Source: Plecoglossus altivelis (taxonomy: Eukaryota; Chordata; Actinopteri; Osmeriformes; Plecoglossidae). Taken from it: 64,000 bases of DNA. This document shows, piece after piece, positions 25,906 to 37,756 of the stretch (the first letter of the stretch is position 1; each line of letters starts with the position of its first letter). A program made the translations under genes and the position numbers. The notes under the pieces were generated by a model. The model was not told the origin of the DNA and did not search any database. It was given only the letters and a program-made list of their open reading frames with translations. The stretch covers positions 2,621,876-2,685,875 of the forward strand of contig BROE01000011.1 of assembly GCA_036571765.1 (NCBI GenBank), read 5' to 3'.

Positions 25906-28900
25906 AAAAATATGTCTGTAAAGCATCCGAACATTGTTGATACATAAAAACCTTAAAGAGACAAGCGGACCAAAGTATTGTACATGTGCTCCATAGATAT
26001 TAGCTTGTGCATGTACTGTGTAATTGGATAATCACAATTTTGATAGATCCATTAACAGGCCAAAAGAAGAATTGTTAGTCCCAGCGATACAATTGCCCTA
26101 GTGTCAAGATAGATGGCTAATAAAGCTTTTAAAACATGAGAAAATGTGAGGGGAAGTTTAGACTATTCCTCCAGATGTTGGTTTGACAGCTTGTGATGAA
26201 GAAGAGAGCTGACCCTGGGTTTAAGGAGAAATCCATCACTCCAACATGTCACTTGGAACAGCCTGGAAGTATCCAACAAATGTTTCCACCTGATTTCCAA
26301 TGTTGAATCTCAGTTCACCACACATCTTATATGACCTATCACTTAATGAAAGTGATACTTTTTTTGTTTTGTTTTTTTACCTCTGGTGTAAAAGAGCGCA
26401 AGGTAAAGTCAGTTTCTTTTCAAATAGAATTTCTTAAGATAATGTAAATTAGATTTGACTTTGAAACTGTGCTTTTATTGAATGCCAAATTGTCAGAAGG
26501 TTCATTGGTTTTTTTCTGAGAGTAGCTACTGTTAATGCCTCCAGATTGAGTCAGAGGTTGAACTGGGACATTGCATGCAGAGATCAGGGTAAATATAGCA
26601 TGTGATTGATGGCTCAGGACCTTGGGTTAGATTAAAATGCTACTATTTGTCTGACGTATTCCTTTAACAACATAATAATGTCTTTGAAGATGTCCTTGAC
26701 ATCCCTGCTCTGAGTCTCAGACAGTAGCTTCAGGTCATTGGATGAACTCTTTACCTGACTTCATTATGAGAATGGACAGTATTACAACGACATATTCAAT
26801 AATCAAGCAACTCTTTTACTCATTGCAATTGAATATACAGTATCTGAATCGTGACTGCAAACCTAATTGTAAACAACAAACATCGTTGCTGAGCTGTAAA
26901 TATCTAAGTGCTATTACGTGAGAAATTGGTGTTTCAAGAGTTATGAGGGAACTCTGAAGATGCAGAGCTTTGTGTTAAGGCATCCTGTATTATTGACAAT
27001 CATGTTTCTCCTTTCTGTAATTTGCTGCTGGCATGAGGCCTTCAAACCTCGCCCATGCGCCCTTCTGCCCAGCACAGTCTGTTAGTTTGAACAGTTTAAC
27101 TGACCCTGAGGAAAGTCCTGTTCTTTTTCCCGCAATTTCTGTCTCACAGTTTGGTGTGTGTTTTTTTCTTTATTTCTTCTCCCTTCCCTTCCCTCTCCAC
27201 ATCCATCTCCATATCTCTGTCCTGACCACTTGGATTATCTCTGTGACTCTATGGCTAAGCTTGACTGGACTGGAAGATATAAATGGAGATGTCTGTCTGT
27301 TGCATAATGGGTTTCATGGCATTCTGTGCACCTTGCAGGGAGACCTGAATTCTAGCTGAGCACTCGTGTTTCTGAAGCTGCACCACAGTGGATGTCGTCG
27401 CTGCACATAGAGGTTCTGGTTCCTAAGCTTGTTGACCAGGACTTGTGACTGTAATTTAATACAAAATATAGACCCAGTCTTCAAACAGCACTTAAACACA
27501 AAGACACCTTTATACCATCTCCAAAAAAGGCTTTGAATTGCATTTGTTGTCTTTTCCTTGCATTTTTGCGAAAGGCCCACTGATTAGGACTGTGCTTGCA
27601 TTGCTTTGTGAGTAGCGCAGCATTTAATGAGTCTGTCATGTAATAAAGGCGACTGACTGTCTCCCATGGAAATTGAATTGAGTCGAGTTTTAATTAGACC
27701 AGTGGCTTTTGTATCATTAAACCCATACAGGACTGGTTCATTTTGACTTGTCTGTCCTTCACATCAGATAATGATCGCACAAAAATCCGTTTTCTTGCAA
27801 CACAAATGTCTTAACCTTGATACTTAGTAGCCAAGCAGTTTCCTTGACGTGTCTTTTCTTCTGACATATATATAAAATACATATAAAATGCCACATAACA
27901 CTGCATGTGATTGCTTTGGCTTTTCCTGTGCTCTTTTGAGGCATACAATACTTACACACACCCTGATATGCTTGAGATATAAATGATTAAATACATATTA
28001 AAGTAGTCTTCAGATGTTTGTTTTCCTCTTTCAAATGTGACTGAAGCAACTAGCCTGCCTGTTCATTTTGAAGTGTTTATAATAGGCTTTCGCAAAGCAG
28101 CCACGAAGGGTTTAAATGGATGGCAGCTTCCCAGTTGGTGTGGGTGCTTCTTTTTGAAAACCCTGATCCTTGAGGTGACCCGCGTCCACGTGTTCTACCC
28201 AGCGCTCCTTAGAAATGTTCCAACAGGACTGACCTCACTAATACCTTCTGATGCTCAGGTCCACTAATTCCTCCTTGTTGCCCTTCTCAGACACAGAGAA
28301 AGTCTTCCTTCGCCTGTCCTGACTCCTAGTCAGGGTCATCCACCTGTTGAAGCTTCTTTGACCACGTGGGCGGCACCAACTCTCCCTCCAATTTATGTAA
28401 CGAGGGCGTCATGTCCCGGTCGACGGAATTACCTAAGAGCCTTAAGGTTAATTGGGGAAAGGTGATCTTTGAGCCAGCGAAGGTCTGAAATAGCTGCTGG
28501 TCCCTGGATGAGGCACTCTGATCTCCTGCCTCCCACCAACAGGTCCTCAGTGCCTTTGAGAGTACCCATAAGCCTCCGTGAGTCCAAGAGAGAGGGGTGA
28601 GGGGGGGTGGGGGTGGGGGTTGGGAGGATAAACGCTAGGGATCAAATGTGATGTCACCAGTGGACCACAACACGAGGGAGCTGATCCACGTACAGGTGCT
28701 CTTTGGAACCTCTTATCAGTGAGGCCTGAGTGTTCTCTGGGCAGTCTTGACGCTACGTTCCGAACCCCCCCCCCTAGCATATCCTCTTCCGTTGGGGTTT
28801 CGACTGCCGTTATAATGTTCTGGTTGATCGTCACGCAAGCTACCATGGATGAAAATAGACTCACATTTTATTTTGTTTTATTACTCATCCCCATGGCCAC

Positions 28901-28924
28901 CATCAATGGCAGATGACTTTGTCT

Positions 28925-28990
28925 GTCCCCATGGCAACGTAGCAACAGCCCATGCAAATGTTTCCAAATCCATTAAGCAATTAAATGGTG
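28925..28990. promoter_or_regulatory. Candidate enhancer: X-box-like and octamer motifs
   Basis: On the minus strand 28925-28938 reads GTTGCCATGGGGAC, an imperfect RFX X-box. A perfect POU octamer ATGCAAAT lies at 28952-28959, and AT-rich homeodomain-type words (AGCAATTAAA) follow by 28990. The segment is unique sequence 2 kb upstream of the NCALD coding exon. Function is inferred only from motif clustering. Confidence 0.25.
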
Positions 28991-30949
28991 GATTGTTGGT
29001 TATGCTGTGGTTTGTGTCGACCTATCACTTACATTGAGAGGAGCGGCATTGACTAGAGGAGACGCTCCCTGAAATTAATGGGTCCGTGGCATGATGCATG
29101 CTTTTGTATTGTGACAGTATGACTAAGACTGGCCCTAGTGCCTGAGTGGTCTGTTTAGATGGTTTGTTTTTGTCTGCTGGAATCCAGGTTTCAAACTCTC
29201 TCGTCTGCTATGGCTCTGCCCTCCTTTCTCAACAGTCCTCACTGCCTTCCTCCTGTATAAAGGCATTAGTAGTACCCCGTTTTTTGTTTAGAATTTGAAT
29301 GAGTGCCATCTTGTATGGCTAGGTCATTCCTGCGGTTCTGACGCAAAAAATCCCATCTTATTCCAGAGACACAAAAGGAAACAGGCAGCGGTGATTATGG
29401 AAATAAGGTCTGTCTCCAATATGCTAATGAGACCAAGGATTTTCAGGAAATAAAGCGCCTTGTAGAGCCTTTCTGTTGCTAGTTGTTTCTCATGCTGAAT
29501 ATTTCCTTTGCATTTGACCTGGTCTATCTTCTAACAAGGCATGTTCATAAATGAAAATGTTTGCTCTGAAACTCGGCGCTGAGGCATCTGTTTTCTGTCT
29601 GGTGTCATTAGGCAGCCTTGATTAATGCTATCTCAAGGCTACGCAGTCTTTGAGGTAAGATAAAAGAGATGTAGGCTATTCCATCTCTATTGCCCTTAAC
29701 CAAGCACAATTGGATCAATCTGTTCAGTGATCTCAGTACAGTGGGTACTGGGTGGACCAAGGCCTCTCTGGCCAGAGAGTTGTTGGTTCTGCATGGTTCC
29801 TTTGGGGGGGGAGAGGTGGGGTGGGGGGGTTCTTTGCATAGGAAAGCCTTGTGGCCACAGGGAGAACATGCATGCTCTGTATGGCGATGGAGAGAACCTA
29901 CCTGAACATCAAATAGTGCCCCAAGCGGGAATCAAACCCTGGACCTTCTTGATGTAACGGCACATGAGGACGATAGGAGAAAAAGGGCTGAACATGCTGA
30001 CGTTTAATGAATGACCCAGCATGAATATTTACTAGCTGACCTTTATCCACCCACGTAAGCTCAGAATAGCTTCTCATTGCACTCAACTCCATGAAATAAA
30101 CGAACGCAGCTAGTCTTACAGCTAAATGCTTGACCCCAAATAGAAATAGTCAACAGTGCGCTACACAGCCATTGGTGGGGTGAAATAGGATGAGCTTAAG
30201 ACCGCTTCCTCTCTTCATGTGATCAACCCCTCATGTGAAAGTGGAGCTATCAGGGGCTCACTAAATCACGGTCCTCTGTGGTTGCTCTTCGGTGTTAACA
30301 TCAGGGGATTTGAACTTTTCAAACTGACGCTGTAATAGGATATCCCATGGGTTGTGTTTTGATTCGTATCAGTTGGATCTACTGTAAGAGCTGTGTTTAC
30401 ATGCAGTAGGCGTAGGTCAGAGGTTCCAGAGTTGCTACAGGAAGTGGAACTAGAACACACACACAGTCTGAGGAAAGGCGCAGAGATGCGTGCCTCTGTG
30501 GTAGCCGAGGTGGAAAGATATGCTCGCGAGAGCTTTTGAGTTGCACTCTGTTACAAACCAGGGTGTGGTTGAAGGCAGTTTCCTTGCCTTTCTGAGAGAT
30601 ATGGCTTTCAAGAACACCGACGGTCTTACTTTCTGTTTAGCATTGCGGAGCAGGAAGGGTTGATGCGTAGGCCTGTGACTCATCCATGCACTTCAAGTAT
30701 GTGTTGCACAGGAATCTGACTGCTGATACACCGTCTACTAAGAGTTGGATTTTATCCAACTGCTACCACCCACCTGTATTTTTCTGTAATCATTTGCTCA
30801 TCCAGGGTAAAAAGCTTTTTTCTGTCTTGAGTATTCACTCTCCTTCTCCCCCCATCTAGCTGAACCTCAGTTAAATAACCACTTACTTACCTCTCTCTCT
30901 CTCTCTTTGCCTCCCCCCCCCACACAGATTCAACACCAAAACTGCAGCA

Positions 30950-33242
30950 ATGGGAAAACAGAACAGCAAGCTGCGCCCTGAGATCATGCAGGACCTGGTG
31001 GAGAACACCGACTTCACCGAGCACGAGATCACCGAATGGTACAAGGGCTTCCTGAGGGACTGCCCCAGTGGCGCCCTCTCCATGGAGGAGTTCAAGAAGA
31101 TCTACGGGAACTTCTTCCCTTACGGAGACGCCTCCAAGTTCGCTGAGCACGTCTTCCGCACCTTTGACGCCAACAACGACGGCACGATAGACTTCAGGGA
31201 GTTCATCATCGCCCTCAGCGTGACGTCCCGCGGCCGCCTGGACCAGAAGTTGAAGTGGGCCTTTAGCATGTACGACCTGGACGGCAACGGCTACATCAGC
31301 AAGGCCGAGATGCTGGAAATTGTACAGGTGGGTCTGATGTGGAGATTGGTACTCTGCAGAAACTCTCTCTTGGTTCTGTCATTTTAATACCTACAGTTAT
31401 TTAACAGGAAACACAACTACATGGTAGTTTAGTTGATTCATGACAGGATACTGCGACTGTCTTAGTGATTTATCTCATGCTGGCTGGCTAGTTCTTGGGA
31501 TTCTTTCATGTAAGCTCAAGTCAAGAGCTAGGCTCACGATGAAGAAACAAGCTGACATTTAGCTTGTGTCGGGGTTATGCAAACTTGACAAAAAATGAGC
31601 GTAGATGGAAAGTTCATCATCATGCAGCGATCAGTGCACCAGTAAACTTACGTTACTAAGAGCCTGCAGGAGCTGTTGATCATTTTGACATATTCATTTT
31701 ATACCTAGACAGTGTCATTTCAATCAATCCAGTCTTGCCCATTTAATCTTAACCTTTTTTTCCAACTTTGTGCTTTGTGTCAAAGTGTCCTGGTACACTT
31801 CATGTTCTGCAAATGTTCCTCCCATTTCAGATGATGTATCCCAATTGTCTTGTATCCTGTGCTTGTCTATGAATGTAGGAAAACCTTTTTTTTATACTTG
31901 GCCAGTCAACGTGCCCTGTTAAAAACGACTTACGCACAAATACATCTGGTCTACTGCTTGTATTTAGAAAACCATTGACATCTACACCATAATTTGTCCA
32001 TGCGATGACTTCACAAATGTAGAAAAGGTAGACTTGTGAGAAAATAGCTGAAGTATGGTTATTCAAATACTTTTACAATATAAAACAATGATACATTATT
32101 GTACAAATGTCTTAGGCACCTAATATTTTTTTACACTAATTCAATCTTAAATAATCTTTATTTATTTTCTTTTTGCTGCAGCATTGAAGCACAACGTTGA
32201 GAAACTTATAATTTAGTCTCCTAACAATCTGTATCAGTTTTAAACTACGTTATCAGCCGACCTGAAGTTAAAGTCAAACCCCCTCCCTCAAATCGGATAC
32301 ACCACTCATTTATTTTGGGAATCTGGTAATTGGCAGTTGCGTACTTGAGAAGTGCATATTGCTGCAAGATGGACAATTTGAAATGCAACTGTCCCTGTGA
32401 TGGTGGATAATAACATGGCTGGTGTTCCTCTCAATGCTGATGGAACAGACCATTTTCCCAGAAAAAGAAAGAGAGGGAGGGTGACACCACAAAATCGAGA
32501 GAGGAGAATATTCTAGATATGTGAGGATTGTGTCAGATCCTGTACATTAGAAAGAGAGAGAGAGAGTCATAGAGTGAATGTGGCAGACTGAGTTTCTCCA
32601 AAGTTCTATTTATACCTGATTTTCTAACAACCAGTAATCAGATACCAGTCCATGTTCTTGGCAGCATGAGCTGCCTTGCTGTCCCAGCCATTTCTCATGG
32701 AATCCTTTATCCTTAGTGTCATGGCAAAATTTGACAAGAGATTTTTTTGTTAAAGGAAAACCTTGTGAAACTCTTTGTTTTTGCAAATAGGAGAAATAGT
32801 TTCTTTTTGGTCTAGATTAGTCATCACCAGCGTCGCCAACAGAGCTGTGGTTCTTTGTGGCTTTCAGAGAAATCTATGGCTCGTAGGGGATTGTAAATAT
32901 GAATCTCTCTCTTGTTATCACTCTATCTCCAGGCTATCTACAAGATGGTCTCCTCTGTGATGAAGATGCCGGAGGATGAGTCCACCCCAGAAAAGCGCAC
33001 AGACAAGATCTTCCGGCAGATGGACACAAATCGCGATGGTAGGTTCCCCTTTATTTCCACGTCAACTCGAAAATCTCCTTTAATGTGCATAGCATCACAT
33101 ATTAAGAAAGCATTGGGCTCACTAACTAAAACTGCATCTCCCATCAGGCAAATTGTCTCTGGAGGAGTTTGTAGAGGGAGCCAAGAATGACCCGTCCATC
33201 GTCCGACTGTTGCAGTGTGACCCGAGCAGTGCTGGGCAGTAG
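30950..33242 (+). CDS. NCALD: Neurocalcin delta (neuronal calcium sensor, EF-hand)
   Basis: Myristoylated EF-hand calcium sensor of the VILIP/hippocalcin family that moves to membranes when calcium binds. Coding exons 30950-31327, 32933-33038 and 33148-33242 give 579 bp, 192 residues; a splice acceptor at 30927 shows that the leader is spliced. Gly2 in MGKQNSKLRPE is the N-myristoylation site. EF1 is degenerate (CPSG at about 38-41), as in the family; EF2 (from Asp73), EF3 (from Asp109) and EF4 (from Asp157) have full loops. Residues DFTEHEI, RDCPSG, SMEEFKKIYGN and ISKAEM fit neurocalcin delta better than HPCA or HPCAL1. The stop follows SSAGQ, so the terminal Phe of mammalian family members is absent. 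Its neighbour GRHL2 supports the assignment. Teleosts often have two ncald copies; which one this is remains open. Confidence 0.95.
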
Positions 33243-36200
33243 AGACTTGCACCAACCGTTCTCTATGATTTTCATTCCGATCCGATCATTTCAAACTACC
33301 CTGTCAACACCAGAGCACTGACGAGAACGTGGGCGATGGAGAACGGGCGTCGACGGTTGAGGAGCGAGGCACGCGCATAAACACACAATCATAGATGCAT
33401 GTACTTGATGTACACAATTGAACACGCAGAGGAAAACAAAGAATGCCCGGTCGTTCCACTTCTGACTGGCATGCGTGCTCGTCTCCAATTGGTCAAGGCC
33501 CTGGTCTGCCAACATCATGGCCCTTAGGGCGTGCTACCAAACTAAGGACCGAATCCCCATCTAAGACTTCCAATATCAAATCTCCAGATCCCTCTTAAGA
33601 GCAACAGCACACATCTGAGGTATTTTAACAGCTCCTTTGCTGAGTATCATTCAAGTTCACAACTGTTTTTATCTTTAAAAATCTGTTTGATTTTGAAGCA
33701 CTTGTACGCAACCACAAGGAATAATGTTCGACCCTCCAGTATTCCTGTGTTGTCTAATGCTTAGTCAAGGTAACATTCACTGACGTTTCTGTGAGAAGTT
33801 TGACGGATCCCCTTGATTGCAGTTCTCCTGCAACTGTTAAACACTGGATACACTGATCTGAATGAGCCTTTGATGATGGGATGCTACTGGGAGAGAGTGG
33901 CTTGGGACCTGGAGTAGTATATCTGACCCCCCTTAGAGGAGAGTATCATGACCACACAGGAGGTCACATGACCTCTCCATGTATTTTAAAGGGACGATAT
34001 ACCAAACTTAAGTTGTTGTATTGAGAGTGAATCTTTAGTACAGATTACTCATGTACATACATGCACACCTACACCACACATGCATACATACCAGGTCATA
34101 CATACAACCTGTCATGCACCTGCACACCATCTGTTATCCTTTTTCTTCACCATCCATCAAGGACGAGTATATGAGCAAAATATGTAGGCAATATATAGAT
34201 GATATACTTTCCTTTACTTTGTAATTATGTTGAGGCTTTTGCCACAGTAAAAGAGATTCACTTAAGGTTTGACATTTTAAATCACTGTACATGCGACACA
34301 TTTTTATTTTCATTTTGCAAACCATGATATAAAAGTCTACAATATATTCATATTTATGCTAGAAGTGTAAAGACAATGAGAGAGGGCCACACATTCTGCT
34401 ATGCATTTACCTTTGTCCATATTTGGCCATCATCAGACTGACCCAGAAGCAGCGTTCCCTTTTCAATAACAAAATAGAGATTTCTCCCTTCAAAGCTGAG
34501 CACAGACATATTCAAGTCATACACGTCAAATGTAACTTGTTGGTGTATGATATGTGCAGTAACCGTATGCTGTTGATTGCTGACATGTATGGTATGCATT
34601 GTGCGTGGGGGGGAATCATGAGCCCTTATCTCTATTTAGTGGATTTTCAGGATGTGATTATTGGTTTCATGTCAACTGTCCAATGAGTTTGCACATGTAT
34701 TTTACAGTCTTAATGTATTGCATGCATGTTCTATATACAAATGCATTTGTACTTTTTCCAAGTCATCAAATTTTTTTTGATTGAATTGATGAAATTGACC
34801 ATTGTAGGTTCTTCGGCAAAAAAAACCTAAAAGATGATTTGTCAGCGTGTTTGAAGTTTCAATTTCTGCTAAGCAAATGTCTGCAACTAAAAAGCCTACC
34901 GGAAACCCTGATATTACTGAAGCACAAGGCAAGACCCTGGATCAGAAGGAACACATGGGTAGATCACAACCAGCTATCGACATCGTATTTTTCACAGATT
35001 GATATAATCCGTAACTGCCACCTCAACAGGGCTATAAATTGGTAAATGGAAGGTCGGCACTCCAGAGCCTCTTTTATCAAGAACCTATTGTCCTGATTCT
35101 CCTCAAAGCTACTGTTACACACTTACTGCACTGTTCCTATTACGCTCACACCTTTGAAAGTGTTTGAGGTCACTGCTTGTTTTCTAGTATTAACAAGGAA
35201 AGGGTGTGTAAAGAGTTTGTTTGTAAAAAGAAAAAAGGGGGGGGGTTTTCATATTTAATTGTCACAATATATTAGGCGGGGCTAGGTAATTATGTCTATC
35301 TACTACATACATAGCATTTATAGTTGGATTCAAGTGCAAATGTTAGTCCGCTAAAAGAAATACAGTATTGTAAACCGATTTAAACAGTACATTCTTAACC
35401 TGTGGTTTAATTAACTCTGTATCACAGAGTGAAGATCATTTATTTGTAAGATGGTTTGTTATGTTTGAGATTGTTGCATTTTGTGTCATTTGGATGCTTG
35501 TTTAAATAGGACAGGTAGTTCTGTTTTTTGACGTATTAATATAAAGAAGAGGCATTTATAAAATGTGAGGAATCTTCTTTTTTCAAACTACTTCCATTGA
35601 CTATTCCAAAGACCATTAACTTATTTTCAACGTAGATACAGTCAATCATTAATAATCAACTATCTATTTAAAACTTTTAACCATAACTACAAAAAATGAT
35701 TTATATTACAAACAAACCACAAATAAACATATCAACCGGGGCTCAACATAACTTATATATATATATATAAAAACACAAACAAGTAACTTGAAAGGATACA
35801 AATGCATTTAAGTACTTGTTTAAAAGAAATGACGGATGGTTGAGCCAAAAGCCACAATAATAAATAAGATAGCTAAAGAGTAAGACGCCATATAAACACA
35901 TCAGATCCACTAGAAGTCTCATCTTATGCACATGACACTTGAAACCTTGGACCATTTCAGTATACTTGATAAGACCTGCTAGAGCTGCCCACTTCTACAC
36001 TAAGTATGTACACTTATTTACACTGCAGTACAGTATTTCTACTTGACGATTGGAGGCCGATATTTGGCACAAAAACATACAAACAATCAAATAAAACGGA
36101 CAACGTATTCGCAACAACAAATGTGAATATTATTACTGCTCGCTCAAAATGCAATGATTTGAGCAGTTCAAGAAGGCATTAATTCTTTTCAGTTCATCCT

Positions 36201-37086
36201 GACTTTCAAATGTAAAAGAAAAGGTCCTGTTATTGCACAGACTGGCACTTTGTAACGAGACTAAACACCCCAATTCTAGCCTTAGCACCTCCCTTCATGT
36301 TTGAGATATCGTGTGGGAATTTCTCATGAATAGAGTATTATAGAGTATTTCCTGGAAAGCTTGATGTGATTCAGGTTAGCCTAGTAGTATTACCAGCTGG
36401 AATTCATATTAATAATTCATATAGTGAGGATGAAATTATACTCCAAAAAGACATCTGTAAATTAGAAATCAAATTGATTTCAAATATTTTTTGACACTAG
36501 GGCAAAAAACAGGGAAATACAAACAAAAAGGCCACTCCATAATAACTATTGCAAAAATAATGAAAATAATCCGAATCAAAACCAGGATGGATGTCTACTT
36601 GTGTGAACAGTGAACATCGGGTTTAAAAGAGGTTTTGGTGTTTCGTTGCTCTTGAAAAATGCTGTGAAATCTTCGAAAGTTTAAAGTTGTATCCTAACTT
36701 CCTATGCACTTTGAATGAAGAAACTATCCTGCGATTGGTAAAATGATTCACACATGCATGGAGCCAGTCTTGTGCTTCCTTCTCCCTTCTCTCCTTCTTC
36801 CTCGACTGTCTGCGGATTTGAGTTGAATTGGCCAGAGCCTGGTCCCAACACTTGTGACAGAGCTAAGACACAATCCTTATCCCCATGTTGAGCGGTCTCC
36901 GGTCACATTAGCCCATCACAGGGGCTTTGGATCAGAAGGTAGTCACAAACCAATTAACTGTCCTGGACAACTAATCTACTAGGTCTCACAGGGTCACAAA
37001 TCTCAACCAATCAACTGTTTAGCTCCACCTAGTATGGGGCTCTACAGTCTAGTCTCAACCAATCAACAGTCAGATTCCATTGTTCT
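33243..37086. other. Convergent intergenic region: 3' ends of NCALD and GRHL2
   Basis: No coding sequence was recognised. It should hold the 3' untranslated regions of NCALD (from the left) and GRHL2 (from the right). AATAAA on the plus strand occurs at 35722-35727, 35859-35864 and 36090-36095; AATAAA on the minus strand (TTTATT on plus) occurs at 35439-35444. If these are used, the two transcripts would overlap by a few hundred bases, but I cannot decide between signals. The region is AT-rich, with a short (TA)n run near 35757-35769. Confidence 0.45.
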
Positions 37087-37709
37087 TCAGATCTCAGTGA
37101 GGGTCACCTTATACGAGTCTGCGTAGCTCTCGATGTTCAAGATGAAGGTGTCTTCATTGGAGTAGTGCTCAATGATGTTGTCATCCATGTTTACCAGAAT
37201 CCTTAAATGAAGACATTCGACAAAACAACATTCATTCATATATTAAAGGAATGCACTTCGACACATTAAAGAATACATAAATGATGGTATTACTTTTTTT
37301 TTCAACAATCAAAACAATGGGTGCAAAAACAACAAAGAATACTGGTGTCTTGCTCGGTATCTTTTCATCTTTTCCTCACCCTTTTTTGCTCTTTTTGTAC
37401 ACCTTAGCTATCCTCTCAGAGGGGAGTCCATATTTCTCTGAGATCTGTAAAGACATGGAATCATTGTGCAATTACAAACTAGAGGTGAAAATAACAGACA
37501 AGCAGAAAGGAGAACACGATAATCTTGTCTGCCTTGTGAATATGATTCTGCCAGGTCCTTCCTTTATTTCTTCCTTTCGTTCTTTCTTCTTTTCTTTTTC
37601 CTTTCTTTCTTTCTTCCTTCCATCCTTCCTTCTTTCCTTCCTTTCTTCTTTCCTTTCCTTCCTTCCTATCTTCCTTCATTTCTTTCTTTCAGTCTGTCTG
37701 TCTGTCTGT

Positions 37710-37756
<47 letters not shown>

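Larger units (their letters stand above)
18540..30927. other. Gene-poor interval between PSMG2 and the NCALD coding region
   Basis: No protein-coding exon was recognised in about 12.4 kb. The left end must hold the PSMG2 promoter, and NCALD leader exons and promoter probably lie in the right part, since NCALD has non-coding 5' exons in other vertebrates and a splice acceptor stands 22 bases before its start codon. Tandem repeats at 20.9, 21.4 and 25.7 kb and motif clusters at 23.86 and 28.93 kb are listed separately. Much of 26-30.7 kb is complex, non-repetitive sequence that could include conserved non-coding elements. The human neighbour CEP76 was not seen next to PSMG2. Confidence 0.55.

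Noticed and set aside
30950..33242. Assignment of the calcium sensor to HPCA or HPCAL1
   Set aside because: Diagnostic stretches (TEHEI, RDCPSG, IYGNFF, ISKAEM, SSAGQ) and the neighbour GRHL2 fit neurocalcin delta.
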